From positions 33,518,869 through 33,582,868 of the forward strand of contig NC_091298.1 of NCBI RefSeq assembly GCF_038502225.1: a stretch of 64,000 nucleotides of DNA, in the 5' to 3' direction. Position 1 is the stretch's first letter, and every line of letters starts with the position of its first letter. A model generated the notes under the pieces. That model worked only from the letters and a program-made list of their open reading frames with translations. It had not been told where the DNA came from and ran no database searches. The stretch comes from Cherax quadricarinatus. Its lineage: Eukaryota; Arthropoda; Malacostraca; Decapoda; Parastacidae. Positions 32,171-45,170 of the stretch are shown here, one piece after another. Position numbers and translations under genes: made by a program.

Positions 32171-32809
32171 GTACGTTCTTTCTAAGAACTGCCTGATGTA
32201 CTATGGTGATATGTTGTAGCTAGACTTTTGCCCAGTTCTCCTTAACTCATTTGCTTTATTTGTATTTCGTTGAGCAATTTGTCTAGTCTTTCCCCAATTA
32301 TTTTATGAATACATTGCTCAGGGAAGTGTGTTGAATGAGTCCACTCACATACAGTTTCCAGTCACTTTGCCTAAGTTCAGTTATTCATTTTCATACAGTA
32401 TAAATGGAGAGAGATTACATGATCAAAAATATCAGACTAATGTATCTATCTATCAAGAGTTTCTCTGTAGGTGTGGGTTGCTTAATTTTTACTAATAATT
32501 TGCACATCATTAAATGTTACTAAAAATGACATTTGTGAAGCCATCCCAACATTTTTTAGCATTTAAGTCGCCAGTTATCACGGAGGATTCGATATAAATG
32601 AAATTTGCTAGATGCAGATGGTGTTGGAGGCTGGAAGGTGTCCAGGCACTGTGTATATGTAGTGTAGAGTTACTAATTTATTCCATAACGCTATGAAACT
32701 GAATTTTTTCGAGATTTACACAAAGAATATTTAAATGTGATAATGGCTGCTTAACGACCTATGACCTGTACTCGTGAAATGAAGGTGTGAAATGTACAAC
32801 GTAATCTAC
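32171..32809. other. No recognisable gene
   Basis: AT-rich. It could include the 5' part of the RNase H LINE, but I cannot read any. Confidence 0.35.
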
Positions 32810-33215
32810 ACCAGGAAAATCCTGGAGGGACTGTTCCGAAATCTGCTCACAGAAATCACTCCCTACGAAACAAAAAATTAGGCAGATGGTGCAACATAAT
32901 CCCAGTGAAAAACAAGTGCCATGAGTACACTAAAAGCAAATATAATAAGTGTTCGGGTCCATGACTGCTCAACAGTCTCCCACCATGCACAAGAGTATTA
33001 ACTAATAGACCCCTAGATGCCTTCAAGAGGTAAATAGACCGATTCAGTCAGTACATGACCAGCCGAGCTATGGTTCGTATGTTGAATTATGTGCGGTCAA
33101 CAGTTACAGCCTGGTTGATTAGGCCCTGATCCACCTGAATCTTTGCTTTAGTACTGGAACCACAGGAGAGCTGACCTTCGGAACGAGCTCCAGGTACACT
33201 CTAGTGTCAATGTCA
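32810..33215 (+). mobile_element. LINE 3'-end fragment
   Basis: The end 'gttacagcctggttgattaggccctgatccacc' is the same tail as at 61735-61800, where it closes the PHD/CCCH-type LINE. Upstream, 'GSMTAQQSPTMHKSI', 'PLDAFKR' and 'RFSQYMTSRAMV' form the C-terminus of such an ORF2. No RT is present. Confidence 0.7.
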
Positions 33216-33414
33216 TTTTCCATCATACAGTATGGTGCTTATACACGGTATTGAAATCTGTCAGTCTGGGTTGGGAGATTTCAATGTGAGTGTGACTGCC
33301 TGCTTGGCAAAGCAGTATTTGGTTACTATTAATACTATTTGTATCAGGACTATTTAACGACTGCACAGTCCGGTTTAACTCTCCAATTATGTCATACGAA
33401 GAGTACGTTACACT

Positions 33415-33725
33415 GATTTCTAGTGAACCAGCACTAGCTGGTCCATCAGTCAGTCACGAGGAAGCCCACCAATTTTATGAAGCAATGTGTTCAATTCGTG
33501 TATCAGAATAAACAGTCTTCCATGTACTCTGGTGAAAGACTGTCTCTTGCATGTAAATACCATTCTGTAAATATTAGTTGTTCATTGTGTAATTATCTGT
33601 GTTTTATTTGCAGAGGGATGAAGAATTAATCTCTGTTGTTCTTTGCTTTGTCCCTGAACTGCCTTGCTAAGCATTTACTGACTTGTTTACCAACAGGTGC
33701 TTCAGTGCTACAAGACATCAATGTT
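33415..33725 (+). repeat. Candidate 5' LTR remnant
   Basis: Shares 'cagtcacgaggaagcccacca', 'gactgtctcttgc', 'taatctgtgt', 'tttactgacttgttta' and 'caggtg' with 37405-37650, in the same order and orientation. The outer boundaries are unclear. The copy here has extra sequence near 33470-33530. Confidence 0.55.
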
Positions 33726-34249
33726 AGTAATGTAGGGTGCTTGCTCTGAAGTCTGTGAGTTCAGTGCATTCTTTTTGCTGTGAGACTGCGTATGTTGTTG
33801 CGTGCTCCAGCTGCTTGTGTGTTGAGCGTACGTCTACAGGGCAGTGCCTTGTTTAGTGCTGGTTAGATTATGCCAACAGCGCTTGTGAGGCATTTGGTGA
33901 CGAAATATACCTTGAAGAATTTGTTGAGATTATCTTTACATTACTGCTGGTGAATCTCTCGTTTAATTAATATTGCGTATTGACGTACCTTTACTGCTTC
34001 ACAGCTTCATGAGTGTATAAGCAACAAATTAAAACCCGAATTGAATAGTAGGCCGTTCCAACTGTTTTTTTAATCTCACTTCAAAGAAATTATATCAAAA
34101 GACAGTATTGCACTGATTATTTAACTGTAAATGTATCTGAATGCTTTCCAATGAAATATGTTTTACTGTTGCTTGGCGACAATATTCTTTATTCTACATC
34201 GTGTCCCGAGCCTATTTCAACAATATAAGACTTCTCCGGTCTCGGCCGT

Positions 34250-35640
34250 AACTTGGGCAATGTCCAAGGAAAAAACCTGAAGAGAATTCTGACCTTACCT
34301 TGTAGGACTCAGACTCTACGACACAGATTATTTTATGAGGAAATCTGGCCAGGGCCTCGTAAATTTAGCGAAACTCCCGTGATCATACCCTCCTATTCGA
34401 GGGTGGTAGGACTCCCAGATGTTCTTGTTTCCATGCCGATGGAAGGACCTTCTGGGAAGAGTAACAGAAGAACCCTTCTTTGGCCTTAGCTGCTACTGCT
34501 TAATTCAATTCCATACACTCGGCTAAATATATATTAAAAAATCAAGTATTATTTAGTCCAGGTACTGGTAAGGAGGTACGTGAGTATCCATATCTGATAG
34601 GTTTGTAACACCTAAGAAATTCAGACCACAGGTTATGAAGGTATCTCATGATTTGTCCTTAGAAGGACATGTAGGTATCAGCGATACACTATATATCACA
34701 ACATTTTGGCCAGGTTTTAAGAATAAATGTTCGGAGTTACAGTAGGTCAGATCCTGGAATGAGTGTCAGAAAGTGGGAAAACCCGGACACTTCATCAAAC
34801 CTTCTCCACTTCGTCCCATACCCGCTGATGGAGAGCCATTCACATACCTAATCATTGTGTGGGACTTTTAGCTAAGGACGAGTCAGGTAACCAATATTTA
34901 TTTACTATTGTTGATATAACTGTCAGGTATCCTGAGGCTGTGCCCATGCGTAGCATCAATACTAAGCCTATCCTTAAAACTCTTATCCATTTTATCTCCC
35001 ACGTTGTATTTCCCAGATCTGTTCAATGTGAAAATGGCTACTAACTTTACTGCAAAATCTTTGAGAAAGTCCTTAACCCGGCTAGGAATTAAACAGTCTA
35101 TCATCCTCAATCTCATGGGCCATTAAAGAGGTTTTACCAGACTTTAAAATCTATGATCCGTATGTATTGCTTACATTTTTCCAAAGACTGGGATGAATCA
35201 CTACCTCTGCTACCGTTTGCAATGCCAGAAATTTACAGGAATGAACAGAGTCCAGTCCGTTAAGCTGATTTTTGGACATAATGTCAGAGGCCCACTACAC
35301 GTGCCTAAAGGAGGATTGTTGAGAGACACCTCCAAGACCTTACGATCCTAAATCAAGACTGCACGTGGCAGGACAGCTGGCCAAGGCCAACCTGAAAACA
35401 GGTCAGGACAACATGAAACGGATGTATGATAAAACCTCTAAATTTCGTTCATCTGACCCAGAAGACAAGGTGTTGGTCCAAGAATCTGTCCCAAGGCGAG
35501 ATTTACGGGCCCTATGCAGGTGGTAAAATAAAATCCTGACCCTAACTATGTGACATCACCTTTGGATAAACCAAATTTGGGTAATATCAACGACATAAGC
35601 CAAATTCAAAAGTTCTTTGAACCTCGTTAGGTTCCAATAA
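34250..35640 (+). pseudogene. Gypsy-type integrase remnant
   Basis: Pieces in order: 'YFMRKSGQGLVN' (pre-domain), zinc HHCC region 'VMKVSHDLSLEGHVGISDTL', 'FWPGFKNKCSELQ' and 'WNECQKVGKPGHFI', then 'PLRPIPADGEPFTYL'. The catalytic core follows: 'DESGNQYLFTIVDITVRYPE', 'AVPMRSINTKPILKTLIHFI', 'VVFPRSVQCENGY' (D of the second catalytic motif changed to E), and a 'SQGPLKRFYQTLK'-type text near 35120. The C-terminal part includes 'FDPGDKVLV'-like text near 35460 and 'KFFEPR' at 35615. It would insert element DNA in a live copy. Confidence 0.75.
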
Positions 35641-35779
35641 TGGCCTTATCACCAGTTCCTAGTGACCCTGTTCACGATCCTGATTCCAGAGGTTCATAAT
35701 AGGCTTCCAAGCTCAGCCCTCCTCCAGATCCTCACTCAATTAATAACTGTAAAGATATCCCCACATATATTTGGATGTT

Positions 35780-36990
35780 CCTAAAATGGGCAACCTAGGT
35801 TATCGTGATGTGGATGTGGGATCTTTTTCTCAACCTGTTAAATTCTCCTCACAGAGCTAATCCTGATAAGCAGATATTCCTTCAATAGGAGCTAAAGTTT
35901 CTACTACAACATGGACTGGCGGAAGAGTCTTCCAGCCCAGGGGCGTTGTTGTGTAACCTGGTAAAGAAACCTGACAGGGAAGTCCGGATGTATACAGATT
36001 ACCGCAAGGTGAATAAGGTCACAGTATCAGATGCCAACCCTCTTCCTTGTATGGACAACATAGTGGATTTTATGGGTAAGGCCAAGTATGTTCCTAAATA
36101 AGAGCTCCTTGAAGGATACTTTCAAGTACCTTAATCAGAAAATTCTAGGGAGATTTCTGCCTTCACAATTCTAGGTCCATTCCAGTATACCCTGACCCCC
36201 CTTTAGAATAAGGAATTAACCCTTATCATTTCTAAATATGATCCGTCAGGCTATTTAAGAATTTGAAGGCAGAGCGGTCTGCAAGGACGATATAGTTGTG
36301 ATTTCTGATACGTGAGATCAACATGTGTTCTGTCTAAATGATTTCTTTTAGACAGTCGTAAAATAGCACCCAAGTTTACTAAATTTTAGTCATTCAAAGT
36401 TATTCTGCTCCCAAGAAAAGAAATTCCTGTAACGATTTCTGGAAATGACAGGTTTTTATAGGAACTTTTGACAGAACTTTCCTAACATTGTGCCCCCTCC
36501 TCACCAGACCTCTCTTACCGGTAATGCTTATTTTCTTGGTCCTCTAGCTGTCAAGAGGCCTTTTCTAAAATAAAGCGTCTGTTATGCACTGCTCCTATAT
36601 TATACAAAGCCTCTATTCTTATAGGTTGATGCCTGTGAGGATGAAGAGGGTGCATTGCTACTTTAAGTCTCTGGTAAGGGAGTCCTTCATCCAGTTGCCT
36701 ATTTCTCGACCAAACTCTAGGCCAATCAGTAAGTCTATTCTATCAACGAAAAGGAGGCCCTGGCACTGGTTCTTGCCAATGATATTTCAGATTTCAATGT
36801 ATTTTTATCCTTGTCTCAATATCTGGTGCAAATATTCAGCGACTACAACCTACTGACCTTCCTCAGCTCCATTAGAAACTAAAGCACCAGTCTGAAGCTC
36901 TGGGCTTCGCACCTGTAACCTAAAATATGTCCATTAGGCACATCTCCGGCAAAGATAACGTTACTGCAGACTCTCCCTCTAGGGCTTAAT
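35780..36990 (+). pseudogene. Gypsy-type RT and RNase H remnant, downstream of integrase
   Basis: 'RDVDVGSFSQPVKF' (35815), 'LLLQHGLAEESSSPGALL' (35910), 'LVKKPDREVRMYTDYRKVNK' and 'VTVSDANPLPCMDNIVDFMG' (35960-36080), 'ELLEGYFQVP', 'REISAFTILGPFQYTLTPL', and 'CKDDIVVISDT'-like text (about 36280) for the YIDD region. Next come 'CQEAFSKIKRLLCTAPILYK' (36550) and RNase H-like 'VDACEDEEGALLL', 'HPVAYFSTKL', 'YSINEKEALALVLAND' and 'VQIFSDYNLLTFL'. Many stops and shifts. The first RT motif follows the integrase end without an LTR. Confidence 0.75.
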
Positions 36991-37394
36991 TGTTAGGATG
37001 TATTATCTTTTATTTATTGTGTATTAGTTACCGTAAATGAGTAGCAAAGCTTTTTATTTCTTAGGGTCAAATTGTTAATAATTTATAAGAAAAATAAAGG
37101 GGAACACATTGCTCTTATTAGCGGGCATCTTGGACTTCTGTTAGTGTATGACATTAAAGTCACTCTTTCGGATGGATGGTTGAGAGGAACGGTGGCCCCA
37201 TTAGTTAATGTTTTATGCTATAGTGGCACACTACTTATTGAGAGATGCCTAATCCTGGCTATTAGAGCCCTCTTAGGATGGGGATGTCATGCGAAGAGCA
37301 CATTACAATTTATTCAAAGTATTTAACACCCATGTAGGCATGCCCTCCCAACTAGTGGACCAGCAATTAAGAGGATAGCAGTTAGGGCCCCACT

Positions 37395-37650
37395 GTTATG
37401 CTACTTGCTGATTCATCAACCAGTCACGAGGAAGCCCACCAGCATAGACAGACTGTTTTCACTGTCTCTTGCTTGCAAATTCCATGTTGCCTGTAGTGTA
37501 ATAATCTGTGTATTATTTGGTGAAATAATGCATGGATTAAGATTTTATATATGCTGTCTTTTGCATTGTCCCTGCACTGTCTAGCATAGCGTTTACTGAC
37601 TTATTTACAAGCAGGTGTTACAGACACACAAGACTTCACTACTGTTTATA
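37395..37650 (+). repeat. Candidate 3' LTR remnant
   Basis: Homologous in order to 33415-33725 (see there). It ends near 'caggtgttacagacacacaag'. Divergence between the two copies is high, so the insertion is old. Confidence 0.55.
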
Positions 37651-37655
37651 ATAGC

Positions 37656-38481
<826 letters not shown>

Positions 38482-38937
38482 ATATGAGGCTTCATCCGTT
38501 CTGTATAACATCCTGGTCGTGGTAACAACACAATAAGCATTACCACAAGGTGTACTTATGTACAACATAATAGATAACTTTGAATACAAAGATAAATATA
38601 TGGTTTAAAACCGCAAACTATGACCGGGTATTTTATTTCCCATGTTTTTTTGAAAACAAGCTAGTAGAGTTTGTAAAAAATATACATAAAATCTCACAAA
38701 CACGACGAGATCCAGTACATCCTACCGCTACTTATTCACGTCTCCGATTACATTATCAGGAGTCCAACCAAAACCTTACCCCTCTACTCTAAAAGATATT
38801 GTTTATACTTCTTCACAGTCATACGCGGGTACAACCAACCGATAAACATCTGAAAAATACAGCTGGTTGCTGCCACATTTCTAGACCCCCCCTTCCCCCT
38901 GTATGGACGTCAGGCCCCAAATGCCTTATAACACAGG
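38482..38937. other. No recognisable feature
   Basis: Nothing assigned. A C-rich run ('accccccccttccccc'-like) lies near 38885. Confidence 0.4.
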
Positions 38938-39395
<458 letters not shown>

Positions 39396-40872
39396 ATAGA
39401 CCAATAAGCCTTACCTCCATGGTGGGAAAATTTATGGAATCAATAATTGCCGAAGCAATTCGTAGCCATCTTGACAATCACAGATTGATTAATGATTCTC
39501 AACACGGTTTTACAAAGGGGCATTCATGTCTTACGAATTTACTAACTTTTTTCACTAAGGTGTTTGAGGAGGTAGATCATGGTAATGAATATGATATTGT
39601 GCATATGGACTTCAGTAAGGCTTTCGATAGAGTTCCACACCAGAGGCTATTGAGGAAACTTAGGGCACACGGAATAGGAGGAGAAATTTTTTGCTGGGTA
39701 GAGGCATGGCTGACAAATAGACAGCAGAGAGTTTGCATAAATGGCGAGAAATCAGAATGGGAGCACGTCACAAGCGGTGTTCCTCAGGGAACAGTGTTGG
39801 GCCCGTTGTTGTTCACAATTTACATAAACGACATAGATGAGGGAATAAATAGCGGCATAACCAAATTTGCTGATGATACCAAAATAGGCCGTCAAATTCA
39901 TTCTAATGAGGACATTAGAGCACTCCAGGATGATTTGAATAGACTGACGCAATGGTCGGAGAAGTGGCAGATGCAGTTTAATATTGACAAATGCAAAGTT
40001 CTAAATGTTGGACAGTTAAATAACCATGCCATATATAAACTAAATAATGTAGATCTTAATACTACCGATTGCAAATAGGATTTAGGAGTTCTGGTTAGCA
40101 GTAACCTAAAACCAAGACAACAGTGCATTAGTGTTCGCAATAAAGCTAACAGAATTCATGGCTTCATATCTAGAAGTATAAATAATAGAAGTCCTCAGAT
40201 TGTTCTTCAACTCTATATATCCTTGGTTAGGCCTCATTTAGACTATGCTGCTCAGTTCTGGTCACCGTATTACAGAATGGATGTAAATACTCTGGAAAAC
40301 GTACAAAGGAGGACGACAAAGATGATCCCATGTATCAGAAATCTTCCATATGTGGATAGACTGAAGGCCCTGATTCTGCACTCTCTCGAAAGGCGTAGAA
40401 TTAGGGGGGATATGATCGAGGTGTATAAATGGAAAACAGGAATAAATAAAGGGGATGTAAATAGTGTGCTGAAAATTTCCAGCCAAGACAGGACTCGCAG
40501 CAATGGTTTCAAGTTGGAAAAATTCAGATTCAGGAAGGATATAGGAAAGTACTGGTTTGGTAATAGAGTTGTGGATGAGTGGAACAAGCTCCCGAGTACA
40601 GTTATTGAGGCTAAAACGTTGTGTAGTTTTAAAAATAAGTTAGATAAATACATAAGTGGGTATGGGTGGGTGTGAGTTGGACCTGACTAGCTTGTGCTGC
40701 TGGGTCTGGTACAGTGCTCCATCCTTGAGTGGGGATGACGAGACTTGGTGGGTCATTGGGATAATCCGGGGGGTGGGTCATTGGTCTAATCCGGGGGGGG
40801 GACATGGACCTGCTCCACATGGGTCAGTAGGCCTGTTGCAGTGTTCCTTCTTTCTTATGTTCTTAAGTTCTT
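39396..40872 (+). mobile_element. CR1-like LINE, young, 5'-truncated
   Basis: It begins inside RT ('RPISLTSMVGKF') and runs through the end of ORF2 (40675) and the 3' UTR to the tail 'gcagtgttccttctttcttatgttctta' near 40865. The 3' UTR has a direct duplication of a 'gtgggtcattgg...aatccgggg' segment (40747-40800). The rest is little decayed. Confidence 0.93.
39398..40675 (+). pseudogene. CR1 reverse transcriptase to C-terminus, one nonsense codon
   Basis: One frame carries RT motifs in order: 'QHGFTKGHSCLTNLLTFFTK', 'VHMDFSKAFDRVPHQ' (motif A), 'SGVPQGTVLGPLLF', 'ITKFADDTKIG' (catalytic FADD), 'KWQMQFNIDKCKVLNVG', then 'DLGVLVSSNLKPRQQC', 'YYRMDVNTLENVQRRTTKMI', 'RIRGDMIEVYKWKTGINKGD' and the terminus 'SGYGWV'. 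The only lesion is a TAG at 40076-40078 (between K and DLG). The Met at 39344 belongs to the repeat in front, not to the LINE. This is the best reference for the other CR1 pieces here. Confidence 0.95.
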
Positions 40873-40949
40873 ACCCCTACAAACTAAGCAGGTTTATCAC
40901 CTTGAGGTCACGGTAACCCACAGAAAAACACTCCCCCTACCTAGTCCCG

Positions 40950-43900
40950 TATATACTCCTATTTCTACACAATGTACGATACACCTTCACCTACACGCTT
41001 TTTCACCTCCCAGGCATCAGATCCTCTCATGCTCCATTCTACTTACACATAATCCACCATCACGTATGCCAGTGCACGTGCCGCCCCCTCCTTCACCTCC
41101 CACATCCAAACTTAGTGCCAGGAAAACCGTCACACCCGTCCCCCCACCCTCTCCACAACCCTACCCACCCGTTCCCTGATCCCCTCCAGCCTCTCACAAA
41201 AATAAACAGCATGGAAAGCCGTGTCCTCCCCCACACAACCCACAACGCCCCCTTCCCCCAACCTCCTATCCTGCAATACCGCACCAGAAGTCAAAATCCC
41301 ATGTAAAAAATGGAACATTACCTCCCTCACTCTAGGTTGCAACCTCAACCTCCTGAACCTCTCTCAGATGAATGCCCAATCATAAACTGGGTATAGCCCT
41401 TCCCCCTCCTGCACCTCAGTCCTCCCCATCACCTTTTGTAAAACCGTCACCTTGACTTTCCCTACGTCTCGAACCAATGCCAGCACCCGTAATGCTGCCT
41501 CACCCTCCCTGAGGTCTGCCCCCTTCCCTGTACAAATCCTGCAACACCTCATAAACCTTCCCCAACCGCCCCTCCGGAAAATCCCCCTTTGCAAAACCTC
41601 ACGCCTTATAAATACACATTTAACCCTCCTCCGTAAATCCAACAGACCCATCCCCGCCCGGCACAGGCAACAAAACCACTTCCCATTTTAACCACTCACA
41701 CCCCGAACCCCACAAAAATCTGAACAGCCTCCTGTGAATACGCTTAATTACCTGTGCTGTTAATGGGAAGAACTGTGCGACAAACCAAATCTTGCTATAC
41801 AAAAGCACGTTAATCACAATCACTCGCTGAAGAACAATGAGGTAGTTCGGCCTCAGTACCCTCAATGTTGTCTCCACCCATTCCTCTAAACGACCCAAAT
41901 TATCCTCCCTTGCCCGTACCAGGTCCCCCCTGTAGAGAATACCACATATCTTCAACACCTCCATGCAGCTCCTCACCACCCGGCATCCCCACTCTACCCT
42001 GCCTGCCCACGTTCCCAACCCGAAAATGAACATCTCTGCATTCACTATCATCCCGGATACCCCTCCATAAATCCTCACCACCCCCTCCAAACCACCCAAC
42101 CATGTCGACTTGTCCACAAAGAGCATCACATCGTCAACGTACCCTACCAGACTCGGCAAGAGGCACCCAGGCCCACCCTTGTCCCCACATATTTTTGCCT
42201 CCACCAGTCTATAAAAAGGTTCTTGCACACGCGCAACCAAAAGTTGCAAGTGTGGGCATCCCTGCCTGAGACCTTGCCCCATTGCCACCACCTTCCCCAC
42301 AATTTCCTCTCCAAAACCCTGACTCAATAAGATACGGACTATGCTCATATGCTCCTCTCCAATCCAATGTTAACAAACCCCCTCCCCTCCCCCGGCTCAC
42401 CTATCGCAGCTATGAAATCCTGTAGAACACCTTGACCTGTCATTATAGATTTTCCAGGCAAACCAAACTGGCTCGGGGAAACCACCATTTTAACAACACA
42501 CTTGAGCCCCTTCACAAAAATCTAGCACCTTCACAAAAATCTTGCAGTCAGTGCACATATAGGATATCACCCGATAATCCTTCAGGGTTCACTGATGTGC
42601 CCCCTTAAGGACTAAAACCACCACCTCTGTCGCTTGGCCCACCCCTAAACTACCCATCCTTTTCATCACATTCAGTAATCAGACCAAGAACTCCCTCAAC
42701 AGATCCCAATGTACCAAATCAAATTCACACAGGAGGCCATCGACACCCGGCGCTTTGCCCATGCTCATACCTGCCAATGCTCCCCAAATTTTCTCCTCCT
42801 CAATGTCCCCCCAATGCCATTCTATTGCCCCTTCCCAAGGGCTTCCCTACACAGCCATACAGTTCCTCCAACAGCTCTTCTACCACCCGTCTACTATGCC
42901 TAAAACGTTCATGCCACCTGTCTGCATACATTCCCATGACCTCCGTCAACATTAGCACCTGCCCCATCTGATAACCCTCCTCCTCACCACACACCTCCCG
43001 CAGTGTAAGAGTTGTCGCCCTCTGACAGTGTTGTTGACCCCTCAGGACACAAGTCTATCTTCCCATAGCACTTCATCCAGATCAGCCAGTACCCGTACCA
43101 CTTTGAACATTTCATTCTGCATCTCCTGTAACTTCTCCTTCAGGTCCTCCATCTCCCCCACCCTGTACCGTCCCTGCAAAGCGCCCCTACTGTAGCAAAC
43201 GCGTAAACGCTGCTCCAGATAATTCGACAATCCATATCACATGTGATTGATTCTCTTCCCCGCCCCCACCTCCTCATCCTCGAGGACCCGTACATTCAGT
43301 TTCCAGTAACCCACCTGCCATCTAGCTGACTCCTCCCACCCCACCTCCGCTACCACACCCCTGTGATCCGAATATAGGACAATAACAGTGCACAGGGATT
43401 CGATATCGACGCACCTCATGACATATGTACGATCCAACCTTGCCCCATATCCCTCCCTCACAAAAGTATATTCCACCTCCCATGAAGCTCCAGTGAACAC
43501 ATCCCGCAAGTGAACATCCCAGAGAAGCTACCCCAATACATACGAGAAAAAACCTGCACCCCTCGCTACATCCGCCCGTCAGACAATGCAGTTCCAATCC
43601 CCACCCACTAATGCTCACTCAGGTAACGATCGCAAAAAATAAACCAATTCTTCCCCCATGAAATTATTTTTAACCCGTCCTTCCTCTCCCCTACCCACAA
43701 TCCATCCACTCTTAAAACCCTGCCCTCTACCGTATCTCCCACTCCTGAGCAATACGAAAGGGTTTGCCTCCTAAATCAAGATGGCAACCCCCCGCCTTTA
43801 AGATGCTCTGAATGCGCCACAAAACACTGGTAACCTTCCACCTCAAAAACCTTTCCTACTTTCCAATTATGCTCCTGTATGTATACCACATCCACATGGT

Positions 43901-43970
43901 TTCTACGCAAAAACATGCTTAGCCAAACACGCTTCAGTTGTCCACACAACCCATTAGCGTTCAGTGTCAT
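40950..43970 (-). pseudogene. Tx1-type LINE ORF2: endonuclease and RT
   Basis: ATG at 43970: 'MTLNANGLCGQLKRVWLSMF' and 'HVDVVYIQEHN' form the endonuclease start (N and E motifs). After a stop near 43776 come 'GYGARLDRTYV' and 'LYSDHRGVVAEV' (SDH motif), then 'GYWKLNVRVL'. RT begins 'MSMGKAPGVDGLLCEF' (about 42760), 'VVVLVLKG', then 'GQGLRQGCPHLQLLVARVQE', 'VGYVDDVMLFVDKS' (catalytic YVDD), 'GMIVNAEMFIFGLG' and 'LPVPGGDGSVGF'. Several frameshifts and stops separate the blocks; the RT core from 42348 to 41620 is open. Confidence 0.78.
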
Positions 43971-45134
43971 ACACCGGAGACCTGCCAGTGCTTGCGTCCC
44001 CTCTGGCCCACAGCCCCCTTCACAAGCTCACCAGGGCCTTTCACACCTCCCTTGCCCCTCACACCACTCGTGACACCAGGGCCACCCTGCACCGCCTGGT
44101 GCTGGAGCTTCTTTCTTTCCCCAACAATACAATCCTGCTCCATCCACACGTTCCCCTTACTTTGGGCCATCGTTAACACATCGTCAGATGACGTCGCCAC
44201 CGCCTGTTTCCTGGTGACAACCTCGTCCTCTATTGATGAACCTGGGTCCTCCTCACGGTGCACCTCCACCGCTATGGCCTGCCTAACATCCTTACCAGGC
44301 GTCCACACATCCACGTCATGCTCACCGTCACTCACAGCCACCTCACGTGCTGGTGCAGGCCCTGGACCACCCAAAGGCCCTGCGACTGTAACAATGACTA
44401 CATAATCGTCTCCACTGTCGCGGCGAAGGCCACTATGCCCTCAGATTCCCGCTGCTCCACCAGCAGCACCGGCTGCTCTGGAATCAGCTCATCCAGGGTA
44501 GACCCCATCTCCAGAGCCTCCACTACCTCACTCCATAGTCGACCACACCCGTCCTCTTCCTCCCGGGTGGGTTCAGGAACCACCCACCCAATCCCTGTGG
44601 GTGCAACACCAGCCAGCCTCCTGACCCGCCCCCGCCTGCAGCACTCAGCTGCAACGTGATCATATTCTCCACACAACCGACAGGTCCTCCTCAGCCCAGC
44701 ATATGTCACCCTGACTTGAGTTCTAAAGTCCTCCAGGAAAACGTAAGAAGGTATGGGTTGACGGAGCGTCATTTTGATGGTGAAACTTCCCTCAGAGAGA
44801 CCGGCATACACACCCGAGCCCATTTTCCCTGTTGGGCAAAATGTATAACACTGTACCTGTCAAACGCTTGGCGAATGTCCACCTCATTCGCCTCAAAGGG
44901 CACATTCCATACACTCACATCCGAGGTCACGTCCATACTGAGATCTTGAAAACGATCAACGAGACCCTCACACGTCTGCGCATGGAGCAGTTTCAAGAAT
45001 ATTCTGAATAATCCATTTAATACCACCCCATACAGATCCTTGTCGTCGATGCCGTAAGTTTCCCTGAGAATCAAGGGCAACAAATCCTGGGCCGTCATAG
45101 GCATGATGGGCCCATACACTAATTCAGTACCCAC
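43967..45134 (-). pseudogene. Tx1-type LINE ORF1 with CCHC knuckle
   Basis: Piece 1 (45134 to 44769) has 'DLLPLILRETYGIDDKDLYG', 'NGLFRIFLKLLHAQTCEG' and 'DVSVWNVPFEANEVDIRQAF', an RNA-recognition-like segment. Piece 2 continues 'MTLRQPIPSYVFLEDFRTQV' and the knuckle 'CRLCGEYDHVAAEC' (C-x2-C-x4-H-x4-C). Piece 3 (44374 to 43967) is Gly/Glu/Val-rich ('DGEHDVDVWTPGKDVRQAI'). Frame breaks lie near 44800 and 44390. The last codon overlaps the ORF2 start as ATGA at 43967-43970. Confidence 0.75.
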
Positions 45135-45170
45135 AGTGTTTACCTTCGACTAGCACTGGATTGTTTGCTG

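Larger units (their letters stand above)
33395..37655 (+). mobile_element. Decayed Ty3/gypsy-like LTR element with integrase before RT (Gmr1-like)
   Basis: Related sequences at 33415-33725 and 37395-37650 are candidate LTR remnants. Between them, on plus, an integrase (34250-35640) is followed by a reverse transcriptase and RNase H (35780-36990). Normal Ty3/gypsy order is RT-RNase H-integrase. Integrase first is the Ty1/copia-like order known for Ty3/gypsy relatives of the Gmr1 group. No LTR lies between the two domains and the linker reads on. I see no gag or protease, and all domains carry many stops. Confidence 0.7.
40906..45170 (-). mobile_element. Two-ORF LINE of Tx1/L1 type, decayed
   Basis: On minus: ORF1 with a CCHC-like knuckle (45134 to 43967), then ORF2 with endonuclease (43970 to about 43240) and RT (about 42760 to 41300), then a C-rich (plus) 3' part. 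It is about 4.2 kb, nearly full length. Base composition is GC-richer than its surroundings and C-rich on plus. Class assignment rests on RT text 'GLRQGCP...EPF', 'YVDDVMLFV' and 'GGDGSVGF', and on endonuclease C-terminal text 'YWKLNVRVL', which resemble L1/Tx1 more than CR1 or RTE. Confidence 0.75.
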
